A stretch of DNA of 64,000 nt from an uncultured Psychrobacter sp. (GTDB taxonomy: Bacteria; Pseudomonadota; Gammaproteobacteria; Pseudomonadales; Moraxellaceae). A model generated the notes under the pieces. It saw only the letters and a list, made by a program, of their open reading frames with translations. It made no database searches and was not told where the DNA came from. This document shows, piece by piece, positions 25,184-33,707 of the stretch; position 1 is the stretch's first letter; each line of letters starts with the position of its first letter. The translations under genes were made by a program, and so were the position numbers. The stretch is taken from assembly GCF_947500265.1 (NCBI RefSeq), contig NZ_CANMRN010000001.1, positions 372,001 through 436,000 of the forward strand. Reading direction: 5' to 3'.

Positions 25184-25795
25184 ATGTCACGCACCGCACT
25201 TTACAACCGTCATGACGCCTTGGAGCGTGCGCTACAGCTTTTTTGGCAAAAGGGCTTTCATGCTACTTCTCTAAAAGACATCGAGCAAGCGCTCGATATG
25301 CGACCAGGCAGTATTTATGCCGCTTTCGGTAATAAAGAAGGTTTGTTTCAAGAAGCGCTAGAATACTATGCGCGTCTGGGATTGACCGAGCTTGAGCGAG
25401 TATTGAGCCATCATGAAACGCCTTTATTGGGACTAGCCGCTTATATACGTCAGCTTGGCGGGATTCGTGACAAAGCATTACCGAGCCGAGCCTGTATGTT
25501 GGTCAAAAGCTTACTAGAGCTTGGTGCGCGTGAACAAACAGCGTTAACCAAGGTGGAAATGCTGCTGGCAGGTATGGAGACACGCTTTATAGAATGCTTT
25601 AAAGAAGCGCAGAATGTAGGTGAGATGGATGGTGAGCTTGATCCGGTTAGACTTGGACGCCGTCTACAGGCAGAAGTCATGGGGCTACGTGCCTTTGCCC
25701 AGCGTGACATAGAGAGCTCGACGGTACACGCCCTTGCTGAAGATATGGCCTTATCTATAGAAGCACTGCGCCTCGATGATTCGGTAAATGCTTAG
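25184..25795 (+). CDS. TetR/AcrR-family regulator
   Basis: The protein has 203 residues. The N-terminal TetR helix-turn-helix is at about 10-55 (ALQLFWQKGFHATSLKDIEQ and GSIYAAFGNKEGLFQEAL), followed by a TetR C-terminal ligand domain. The ATG at 25184 is preferred over 25172 because a GGGG site lies 6 bases before it and the hairpin T-run ends at 25170. It is at the end of the guanidino-acid cluster, so it may sense a pathway compound; the ligand is unknown. Confidence 0.75.
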   Translation: MSRTALYNRHDALERALQLFWQKGFHATSLKDIEQALDMRPGSIYAAFGNKEGLFQEALEYYARLGLTELERVLSHHETPLLGLAAYIRQLGGIRDKALPSRACMLVKSLLELGAREQTALTKVEMLLAGMETRFIECFKEAQNVGEMDGELDPVRLGRRLQAEVMGLRAFAQRDIESSTVHALAEDMALSIEALRLDDSVNA

Positions 25796-25845
25796 CGGTA
25801 TGATTATGATGGCTGGGTTTTGATATGGTGTATATCTTCAAATAT

Positions 25846-26472
25846 TTACTTGGTAGATTCGAGCTCCTTGAGGGTATGATACCCACCATGTATACGAGTA
25901 AAAATAGTAACAGCGCAGGCAGTAGCAAAGATACCAGCAAGTAGCACAAAATGCTGAGGCCAAATGCAAAGAGCAATAAAAAGAGCAATAGTTTCGGTGC
26001 CTTCGGTGAGACCATTAAGATAGTAAAAGCTTTTATATTTAAACTGCGGCTTGTCCAATTTAAATTTTTCTGCAGAAATTGCAAAGGCCAAAAAGCTCGA
26101 ACCTGTCCCGATAAATGCCGCTAATAACAACGCACCTGCAATAGCATTTTGTGCAGGGTTGGCCAAAATGAACCCAAGTGGCACAGCGGCATAAAACAAA
26201 AAATCAAGCGTGATATCTAAGTAGCCGCCAGCGCTTGAGCTTTGCTGTGCATAGCGTGCCATTGCGCCATCCAGCCCATCAAAGATACGATTCAATATTA
26301 TCGCTGCCAGTGCGCCATACCATAGCTCAAACGCGAGTAGTGGTAATGCCAACATACCAATCAAAAACCCAGCTACCGTAAGCTGATCAGCCGTAATACC
26401 GAGCTTATGCAATGTCGCTACTATTGGAGTTAGCAGTGGCTTGATCACGGGCGTAATAAACTTGTCTAACAT
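25846..26472 (-). CDS. ynjF: CDP-alcohol phosphatidyltransferase (YnjF-like)
   Basis: The 208-residue integral membrane protein has the family motif DGxxARx8GxxxDxxxD as DGLDGAMARYAQQSSSAGGYLD, then ITLD. The family moves a phosphatidyl group from CDP-diacylglycerol to an alcohol. It follows the YnjD-like ATPase gene on the same strand, as in the E. coli ynjBCDEF order, and this synteny supports the name. The acceptor alcohol is unknown. An AAGGCAG ribosome site precedes the ATG. Confidence 0.75.
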   Translation of the reverse strand: MLDKFITPVIKPLLTPIVATLHKLGITADQLTVAGFLIGMLALPLLAFELWYGALAAIILNRIFDGLDGAMARYAQQSSSAGGYLDITLDFLFYAAVPLGFILANPAQNAIAGALLLAAFIGTGSSFLAFAISAEKFKLDKPQFKYKSFYYLNGLTEGTETIALFIALCIWPQHFVLLAGIFATACAVTIFTRIHGGYHTLKELESTK

Positions 26473-26539
26473 GCGAGCTGCCTTTTGTATTTTGCTTTCT
26501 TTGTCATTTTGGCTGAGTGTTTGTCTCTGATGTCCAAAA

Positions 26540-27172
26540 CTATTGTCCTACATGAATAACCTTACCATTGGCTGCTTCAGCGTCGCTTTGATCGTGCGTG
26601 ACCATGATGGCAGGCAGCTTATGAGTACGAATTTGCTCAAACACCAATTGCCGCGTATCCATTCTCAGCTGGGTATCGAGCTTGCTAAAGGGCTCATCAA
26701 GTAGTATCGCTTTGGGCTCACTCAGTAGCGTTCGTAGTAGGGCGACACGCGCTTGTTGACCGCCTGATAGGTTATCAGGATGACGATCTCCCATCCCTTC
26801 TAATCCTATTTGAGCTAAAGACTGAGCTATTTTTTCAACTCGCTGTTTTTTATTTCCTTTTGGCATGGCAAAAGCAATGTTGCCCGCGACTGATAGGTGC
26901 GAAAACAGCAGGGCATCTTGATACAACACACCAATACGGCGCAAATGTGCTGGCAGGTGAGTCACGTTTTCATCGTTCAACCAGACAGTACCCGTCGCGG
27001 TAAAATCGCTCGCCAAAGTGCCTGTTAGCCAGTTTAGTAAGCTGGACTTACCACTGCCAGAAGGCCCCATCACGGTTAAAATGTCACCACCAGCGATGTT
27101 TTCATTGATACTCAATAACTGCTCATTCTGACGAAACAGTTGTAAGTCTTTTATCTGTAAAGATGATGGCAT
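26540..27172 (-). CDS. ynjD: ABC transporter ATP-binding protein (YnjD-like)
   Basis: A compact 210-residue ATPase with Walker A GPSGSGKSS (about 36-44), signature LSGGQQARVALLR, Walker B AILLDEP, D-loop SKLD and the switch His in VTHDQSDAEA. It would drive the permease encoded just upstream. An AGGG site precedes the ATG. It is close to thiamine/sulfate-type import ATPases, and the substrate is not known. Confidence 0.85.
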   Translation of the reverse strand: MPSSLQIKDLQLFRQNEQLLSINENIAGGDILTVMGPSGSGKSSLLNWLTGTLASDFTATGTVWLNDENVTHLPAHLRRIGVLYQDALLFSHLSVAGNIAFAMPKGNKKQRVEKIAQSLAQIGLEGMGDRHPDNLSGGQQARVALLRTLLSEPKAILLDEPFSKLDTQLRMDTRQLVFEQIRTHKLPAIMVTHDQSDAEAANGKVIHVGQ

Positions 27173-27251
27173 CAGGAACCCTTTGGTTGCGTTTTTTAAG
27201 ACTGATTATTTTAATATTTGATAACGTTTGCTTTCGTTTATGATTAGCGTG

Positions 27252-29015
27252 CTATCGAGTGCCATTTCTAAAAAAGTATTTGGGTAGCATCCAAGCCAAT
27301 ATAAAACCGATGAGCGGTAGCGCCATTTGCATAATGGCATAGACAGCACTGGTGCGCCTACTGGCTCCATTCGCCAGTGTCACTGCTTCCGTCGTAATAG
27401 TGGCAATACGTCCGCCGCCCGCCAATAGAGTTGGCAAGTACTGGCCAAAGCTGATCGCTAGACCGAGTGCTATAGCAATCAAAATAGGGGCAAATAATTG
27501 CGGCAGTTTTATCTGAAAAAACACTTTAATGGGTGCAGCACCAAGGCTGGCGGCCACATGAGCAAAACGTGAGTCTAAGCGTCGATAGCTACTGGCCAGT
27601 GATAAAAACACGTACGGCAGCACGAATAAAAGATGCGCAAAAGCCACGTTAAAAAATGCTGACTGATGATTGGCCAACTGCTGTAACCATACTAAGCCAA
27701 ACAGAAACGCAATACTTGGCACCAAGAGCGGTAAGTAAATAATAAAGCTGGTGCAGTGTGACAGCGGCTTAGCACTCAGTTGCTCAGCTTCCAAGCATAA
27801 CAAAGTCAGAAAAACAGCAAAGGCAGTACTGACGGCACCAATGGTAAGTGTATTGACCAGTGGTGTGCTCATTTGGGTAAAGGCACTTTGAAAATGTAAT
27901 AGCACGAACTGCTCTGGTAGCATCGCCGGAAACCGCCAAAACCCTGCAAATGCCCATAAAACAAGGCCAGCGAGTGACATGAGCATAAAACCAATCACGC
28001 CTACGGTAAGTATAGCGGTGACTTTTTGCCAAATAGCATCTGCATAACGACGTTTGCCATTAACTGATGAAACATTCAATATTGCCTTGATAGTTTTTTC
28101 GCTGCCCAGCCAAAAGGCGACTAAACCTGCTGTCAGTACGAGTTGTAATAATGCGCCTGCTGATGCTTTGATACGCAATGTCAGGTCAACATCGTTGAAC
28201 CATTGTATGATAGAGACAGCAAGCGTTGGCGGTGTGTTAGGGCCCAGTATCAACGGCATCTCAACGCTCGCACTGGCATAGGCCAACACGGCCAAAATCG
28301 GTAAACGCAGAAAAGGATATAACAGGGGCAAGACCGCCTTAAAAAAAGCAGTAATTGGGTAATAACCAAGATTGAGTGCAACGGTATACTGTTGACGCAA
28401 TTTTTTGCCAAGTTCAGGCTGAGAAAGTGCGCCCAGTGCCATTAATAATAAAAACGGCAGCTCCTTTAATGTTAAACCCAAGATGATACTGATACCGTAT
28501 GGATCATGTGGAAACATACCATCGGGTGCCATCTCCCAACCAGTTAGCCAAGGAGAGATGAGCCGTGCAAACATGCCTGACGGCGCAATCAAAAATCCAA
28601 CGGCAATGGCTGCAGCTGCATGAGGAATGACCAAGATAGGGCTTAGTAAGTGCTCAATACGCTGCAACCAAACACTGTTAAAAAACGCGGCCAATATCAT
28701 CAGGGCAATAACAAAAGCAAGTAGGGTGCTGACAAGTCCTGTAGCCAGGCTTAATGCAGCCATCTGCGTGATGCCAGGCGTTTGCCACAGGTCTATAAAC
28801 CCTTGCAGATTCAAGGTCGTCTTTTCTAGGGCAGGAAGCCAGCTCAGAGCAGGCAACAGTACACAGATGAGGCCACAGAGTACGGGTAATATTAATATGA
28901 GAATTAAGAGTTTGGGGCTAAAAGACACGATACGCGTAAACAGGTCTTTTTTCTCAAGTGTAATAGGTCTAGGGCTATCACCTTTTTTCGTTATTTTATC
29001 AAAACCTTGGCTCAT
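27252..29015 (-). CDS. ynjC: ABC transporter permease, fused double unit (YnjC-like)
   Basis: About 587 residues with some twelve membrane segments, made of two binding-protein-dependent permease units in tandem. EAA-like loops lie near LRQQYTVALNLG and AASLGAAPIKVFF. An earlier in-frame ATG at 29066 would overlap ynjB by more than 50 bases. The ATG at 29015 overlaps the ynjB stop by four bases (ATGA) and is the likely start, giving translational coupling. Confidence 0.85.
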   Translation of the reverse strand: MSQGFDKITKKGDSPRPITLEKKDLFTRIVSFSPKLLILILILPVLCGLICVLLPALSWLPALEKTTLNLQGFIDLWQTPGITQMAALSLATGLVSTLLAFVIALMILAAFFNSVWLQRIEHLLSPILVIPHAAAAIAVGFLIAPSGMFARLISPWLTGWEMAPDGMFPHDPYGISIILGLTLKELPFLLLMALGALSQPELGKKLRQQYTVALNLGYYPITAFFKAVLPLLYPFLRLPILAVLAYASASVEMPLILGPNTPPTLAVSIIQWFNDVDLTLRIKASAGALLQLVLTAGLVAFWLGSEKTIKAILNVSSVNGKRRYADAIWQKVTAILTVGVIGFMLMSLAGLVLWAFAGFWRFPAMLPEQFVLLHFQSAFTQMSTPLVNTLTIGAVSTAFAVFLTLLCLEAEQLSAKPLSHCTSFIIYLPLLVPSIAFLFGLVWLQQLANHQSAFFNVAFAHLLFVLPYVFLSLASSYRRLDSRFAHVAASLGAAPIKVFFQIKLPQLFAPILIAIALGLAISFGQYLPTLLAGGGRIATITTEAVTLANGASRRTSAVYAIMQMALPLIGFILAWMLPKYFFRNGTR

Positions 29016-30310
29016 GGACTCACCCCATAACGTGCTTGCCAGCCTTGCTGGATGGCCTCTACCCAACTTGGATGCGGCTCGCTTACCGTGCGTTTGACAC
29101 TATTAAAGGGCAGGGCGCTTGGATGGGGCTGCTTGGTTTTGAATAATGCTTGTTGTGCAGGGCTAAGTGTAGATTGAACCAGTACGCTTTTGTCACCCCA
29201 TACCGAAGGGGTTTGTTTTTTTGCTTGGGCTTCTGGACTCATCAAAAAGTTGGCTACTAATTGTGCCGCCTGAGGATGGCTAGCGTTATAAGGGATAGCA
29301 ACAAAATGAGTATTGCTTAAGCTGCCGTCACTCATGGCATAGCTGCGAATGCTCTGGGGTAAGTCATAGCGCTGCACGGCTGCAGGAACTTCTGGTGCTG
29401 AAAAGGTAAAGGCGAGACTCAGCTCCGTATCATCGACCAAGCGCCGCATCTGCGCACCTGTCTGCACGAACTGCTCGCCATTACGCCATAAGGTTGGATG
29501 AAAGTCATCCAAAAATGCCCATAGCGGATCTAATACGAGCGCGGTGTTTTCTGTGGTGGCAGGCAAGTTGAGCTGTGCGCTAGTGTTTTTACCCGTTTGA
29601 GCGTCTTGTTGTTCATGTAGCATGACTAAGACGTATTTTAAGAAACTCATACCCAAAAAATCAGGCGGTTTGGGGTAGCTAAAGCGGCCGGGGTTTTGTG
29701 CTGTCCAAGCTGTCAACTCATTTAGAGTCGTTGGTGGCTTACTGGTAGCTAAGCTATCGTAATAAAACGTCAGAGAGGCTTGTCCCCATGGTGCTTCCAT
29801 GCCGTTGGTCGGCACACCAAAGTCGAAATTTACGGTTGGATTATTCTCTGGGTCCGTCAACGCAAAATTGGGCAGCTTGTTTGCCCATTGTTTGAGTAAT
29901 AACGAGTTCTCACTCATGGTGGCAAAGTTAGCACCATTAATCCAGACCAAATCAACACTGCCTTGATCGTCATTATGAGCAGATTTTTCTGCGAGTACCC
30001 GACTGACTGCTTCACTGGTATCGCTCAATTTAACATGGACTAAGTTGACACTATATTTGTCATCGACTTGATCGGCGACCCATTGTAGATAGGCGTTAAT
30101 TTGCGGATCACCGCCCCATGCATAGAAATAAACGTCTTGATTGCTGCCTTGGGCTTCCATCTGCTGCCAAGGTGAGAGGTCTTGGTTAATGTTGGCAGTA
30201 GTAGGTGATGCCGTGCTTGCTGATATACCAATACAAATGCTCATCACCATAGCGTAGGTGCTATAGCGCGTAAGACGTTTGAGCATCGGTAAAGCGGTAA
30301 TAACGTGCAT
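29012..30310 (-). CDS. ynjB: ABC transporter substrate-binding protein (YnjB-like)
   Basis: A 432-residue periplasmic binding protein of the type found with thiamine and sulfate importers. A signal peptide covers about residues 1-40 (hydrophobic core YAMVMSICIGISAST). The mature part starts with WQQMEAQG and DVYFYAWGGDP and carries the FxYxxW-like ligand-pocket features of the family. It is the first gene of the minus-strand ynjBCDF order. A GGAA site precedes the ATG by seven bases. The ligand is not known; polyamine or thiamine analogues are possible from the fold. Confidence 0.8.
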   Translation of the reverse strand: MHVITALPMLKRLTRYSTYAMVMSICIGISASTASPTTANINQDLSPWQQMEAQGSNQDVYFYAWGGDPQINAYLQWVADQVDDKYSVNLVHVKLSDTSEAVSRVLAEKSAHNDDQGSVDLVWINGANFATMSENSLLLKQWANKLPNFALTDPENNPTVNFDFGVPTNGMEAPWGQASLTFYYDSLATSKPPTTLNELTAWTAQNPGRFSYPKPPDFLGMSFLKYVLVMLHEQQDAQTGKNTSAQLNLPATTENTALVLDPLWAFLDDFHPTLWRNGEQFVQTGAQMRRLVDDTELSLAFTFSAPEVPAAVQRYDLPQSIRSYAMSDGSLSNTHFVAIPYNASHPQAAQLVANFLMSPEAQAKKQTPSVWGDKSVLVQSTLSPAQQALFKTKQPHPSALPFNSVKRTVSEPHPSWVEAIQQGWQARYGVSP

Positions 30311-30479
30311 TCAAGTTTCCGTTATGATTTAAATGTTAGTAAAGCCGGTAAAGATCTCATAGCCTGTCATATCAAACCAAACAGATACTACGAAATCTAA
30401 ACCAGCTTTGTTCGGCTTTTTTTAGAGCTTTCCTACCAGTCGCATCGTTCAATGACGCTTATCATCAAACTGCCATTAA

Positions 30480-32633
30480 CTAACCGCGACGCCAAGTATG
30501 GTATTTCTCTAACCAGCTTAATACGGTCTCAGGCGCATGAGCACGTTTCCACTCACCAGCGGCGTATTTATTGCCTTCTGCCCAAGTAGGGTAGCTATGA
30601 ATAGTACCCAATATTTTATTAAGACCCAGACCATGTTTCATGGCCAGTATAAACTCAGCGATTAGGTCGCCTGCATGTTCAGACACCACCGTAACGCCAA
30701 GTATTTTATCTTTACCTTTTGGCGTGATGACTTTGATAAAGCCTTTAGCCGCGCCATCTGTGATAGCGCGATCCAGCTCTTCAAATTCAAAACGAGTAAT
30801 CTCGTAATCGATGCCTTTATCAATGGCTTCTTGCTCGTTGATACCGACACGAGCGACTTCTGGGTCGATAAACGTAACCCACGGAATGACGCGATAATCT
30901 ACTTTAAACTTTTTCAGATTGCCAAATAAACCATTCACTGCGGCATACCAGCCTTGATGAGCTGCGACATGAGTAAACTGGTATGGGCCAACGATATCGC
31001 CTGCAGCAAAGATATTGGGATATAACGTCTCTAAGTATTCGTTGGTTACGATCGTACGATTGGTTTCGATACCTAGCGCCTCTAAACCATAACCTTCAAG
31101 GCGTGCGCTACGACCAACGGCACAAAGAAGCTCATCATACTCGATATCGATTTCTGTTTCATTGTGTTTGACGATAATGTATTTTTTGCCATCACGCATC
31201 TCGCAGCGCATCGCTTGATGTGAGGTCAAAATATTAACACCGCTATCAGTGAGCGACTGATGAGCAAAGGTAGACACTTCAAGGTCTTCTTTACCCATAA
31301 TGCGATCGCTCATCTCAATTTGCGTCACGTTAGAACCCAGCCGAGCAAAGCTCTGAGCAAGCTCGCTACCGATGGGGCCACCGCCCAGTACTACTAGCTT
31401 CTTAGGTGCTTCTTCTAGCTCGGCAAACTTGGTCCATAACGTGTCACTGGTTACGTAGCCAGTTTCTTCTATACCTGGCAGAGGCGGTACAAATGGACGG
31501 GCGCCCGTGGCGATAACGATGGTGCGCGCTGTTAGGGTTTGCATGCCGCCATCGTTCAATTGAATTTCTACTGTCCACGGGTCAACTAATTTGGCATAGC
31601 CTTTGACCACATCGACGCCCAGATTGGTATAACGCTCAACGCTATCGTGCGGTGCGATATCAGCCACTACTTGCTGTACGCGTGCCATCACTTTTTTGAA
31701 CGAAAACTGCGGTACAGTGTTCTCTAGACCGTAGTTTTCACCATGACGAATTTGATCAGCGATTTTTGCACTTTTGATGATGGCCTTACTAGGTACACAG
31801 CCATAATTTAGACAATCACCGCCCATTTCACCTGCTTCAACCAGTGTGACTTTTGCTTTGACTGCTGCGGCAATATAACTTGTGACTAATCCGCCAGCGC
31901 CTGCACCAATCACAATCATATTGCGATCGAACTTTTTAGGTTTGGTGTGGTTTTTATAAACACGGCGTTTTTTAAACATGTTCAACACTCCTTTTGCTAT
32001 TAATGGGAAGAAACCTAATAACGCAAACGAGACAATTAAGTTGAAAGATAAAATACCCGATAAGCTGTCTATCTGTGCCAGCTGTGTCCCTGCATTGACG
32101 AAGACAAAGGTCCCAGCTAGCATACCGATTTGACTGACCCAGTAGTAAGTCCATGTTTTAATAGACGTCACACCCATCAATAGGTTAATCAAAAAGAATG
32201 GGAATATGGGTACCAGACGTAAGGTAAATAAATAAAATCCACCTTCTTTTTCGACGCCTGCATCAATAGCTGCCAACCGCTCAGGAAAGCGCTGTTTGAT
32301 GGTGTCACGCAGTAAATATCGCGATGCCAAGAAGGCAATGGTAGCACCAATACTCGATGCGAACGATGCTACTAGCAAGCCTTGTACCAAGCCAAATAAA
32401 GCACCAGCGGCTAGCGTTAAAATCGCAGCGCCTGGTAAGGAGAGGGCAGTGACGACGACATATAGTAAGAAAAATCCACCGATAATCAATAGCGGTGACT
32501 GCGCTTTATAGTCATTAAATTGTGCCATCGACCCTTTTAAGCCATCAAGCGTCAATAATTGATTTAGGTCAAAATAAAAAAAACTTGCCGCTAATATCAA
32601 TATCAATAGTATTAAAAATATTCTTTTAATCAT
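30480..32633 (-). CDS. Fusion of TVP38/TMEM64 membrane domain and flavin disulfide reductase
   Basis: About 717 residues. Residues 1-220 are a TVP38/TMEM64 (VTT/DedA-like) membrane domain with five or six segments (GAAILTLAAGALFG and SIGATIAFLASRY). Residues about 235-717 form a class I pyridine nucleotide-disulfide oxidoreductase: FAD motif VIGAGAGGLV, redox Cys pair GGDCLNYGCVPSK, NAD motif VVLGGGPIGSELAQ, and dimer-face HSYPTWAEG. The C-terminal vicinal Cys pair of mercuric reductase is missing, so it is not a classical MerA. The start at 32633 follows a GGA; the frame is also open to 32648. It lies 170 bases upstream of the ynjB start on the same strand. Confidence 0.8.
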   Translation of the reverse strand: MIKRIFLILLILILAASFFYFDLNQLLTLDGLKGSMAQFNDYKAQSPLLIIGGFFLLYVVVTALSLPGAAILTLAAGALFGLVQGLLVASFASSIGATIAFLASRYLLRDTIKQRFPERLAAIDAGVEKEGGFYLFTLRLVPIFPFFLINLLMGVTSIKTWTYYWVSQIGMLAGTFVFVNAGTQLAQIDSLSGILSFNLIVSFALLGFFPLIAKGVLNMFKKRRVYKNHTKPKKFDRNMIVIGAGAGGLVTSYIAAAVKAKVTLVEAGEMGGDCLNYGCVPSKAIIKSAKIADQIRHGENYGLENTVPQFSFKKVMARVQQVVADIAPHDSVERYTNLGVDVVKGYAKLVDPWTVEIQLNDGGMQTLTARTIVIATGARPFVPPLPGIEETGYVTSDTLWTKFAELEEAPKKLVVLGGGPIGSELAQSFARLGSNVTQIEMSDRIMGKEDLEVSTFAHQSLTDSGVNILTSHQAMRCEMRDGKKYIIVKHNETEIDIEYDELLCAVGRSARLEGYGLEALGIETNRTIVTNEYLETLYPNIFAAGDIVGPYQFTHVAAHQGWYAAVNGLFGNLKKFKVDYRVIPWVTFIDPEVARVGINEQEAIDKGIDYEITRFEFEELDRAITDGAAKGFIKVITPKGKDKILGVTVVSEHAGDLIAEFILAMKHGLGLNKILGTIHSYPTWAEGNKYAAGEWKRAHAPETVLSWLEKYHTWRRG

Positions 32634-32862
32634 GAAAAATCCGGCCAAATAAGGGAGCGAAGGCTAAAATCGTAGTTATTGCTCAAACAGTAGAACACTC
32701 ATCCCTGAGTAACCCTGTTTGAGTAATGGTGGCGATCAAATCGAATCGTCTGAATCGCCTAACCACGATAAAAAGTTTAAGTCGGTAGTCTTAATAGTAT
32801 ATACATTGTGTCTTGTTGTCTGATATTTATACTAGGGGATCAATAAGCACTGCTATCGACGT

Positions 32863-33267
32863 TTATACTGGGAGATTATTTTTACCCAAGGTTAAGGTGT
32901 CATAATCTCTCATTAAGAAAAGCGCTATACAGGCTGCCAGCATTGGCCATGCAGCAAAAAACAGTAAGTTGTCAAAAGGCGTGAGGTAGAGACCAAAGGA
33001 TGCAAAAGTAGAGGCTGCGTGTAGCAATAGAATGATGCCGTATGTCCACTTTTTGAATAAACCCATTACGAACGAGAAGATCAGTATGATTTGTAAGCTA
33101 CCAATCACGTATACGATACTGGTGCCTAAGCCTTCTAATGCATAAAATTGAGAAAACACATTGGCGGTGTGGTCAGGATTGACAAATTTGTCGAGCGTCC
33201 AAAAAAAGAACACAATGAAGACACCAAGGCGAAGGAATAATAGTGAGAGTGGTAGGTGTTTTGGCAT
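32863..33267 (-). CDS. DoxX-like small membrane protein
   Basis: A 134-residue protein with four membrane segments in the DoxX/DoxD arrangement, starting LSLLFLRLGVFIVFFFWTLDKF and with a GLFKKW link between segments two and three. Family members take part in respiratory or membrane redox functions, but no specific role is known here. It is co-directional with the fusion gene downstream, 230 bases away, so it may be separate. Confidence 0.55.
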   Translation of the reverse strand: MPKHLPLSLLFLRLGVFIVFFFWTLDKFVNPDHTANVFSQFYALEGLGTSIVYVIGSLQIILIFSFVMGLFKKWTYGIILLLHAASTFASFGLYLTPFDNLLFFAAWPMLAACIALFLMRDYDTLTLGKNNLPV

Positions 33268-33635
33268 AAATAATCTCTTGTTGAGAAAAACTGAAATTGA
33301 ATTGAAACAAGCTAAGCAAATAAAACGGGCACTATGGCACTGGACTAATAGATAACAAATACAGGTAAAAATACGAACAATATTGAGTGATTACTCAAAA
33401 ATAAACAAAGTATTACCACCAGAAGTGCTAAAAACGCATTGTAGTGGTTATTGAATGGCTGTTCAAGTTGATTATATCCATGTTCTGGCAATTAGAGCGC
33501 TAGGTTACTTTCTTTAACCAAACCAGCAATGTTAGGTTAAAGAAGCCTGACTTGTGTACGTTTGATTGAGTCTATCGACACATTTAACGTTTATTTTGCG
33601 CTATAAAGATTCGCCTAACCTGTATAAATGCAAAA
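33268..33635. other. Non-coding gap between DoxX-like gene and capsule locus
   Basis: No gene here. It contains a palindrome, TTCTTTAACC (33510-33519) against GGTTAAAGAA (33535-33544), of unknown use, and the promoter of the DoxX-like gene must lie near its left end. Confidence 0.4.
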
Positions 33636-33669
33636 AGCCCTTTATAGAACATCAATTCTATAAAGGGCT
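33636..33669 (-). terminator. Terminator of the capsule operon
   Basis: A perfect 14-bp stem AGCCCTTTATAGAA / TTCTATAAAGGGCT with a 6-base loop lies 38 bases beyond the wzi stop on the minus strand. A T-run follows there. Confidence 0.85.
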
Positions 33670-33707
33670 CTAAACCGGCGTCTTTTTATTAAACTATAAT
33701 TTTTACA

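Noticed and set aside
30311-30479. Thiamine riboswitch upstream of the YnjB-like importer
   Set aside because: None of the conserved THI-box stretches could be seen, so the importer is not called a thiamine transporter.
30480-32633. Mercuric reductase
   Set aside because: The redox Cys pair is present, but the C-terminal vicinal Cys pair and the N-terminal metal-binding domain of MerA are absent, and no mer regulator or transporter is nearby.
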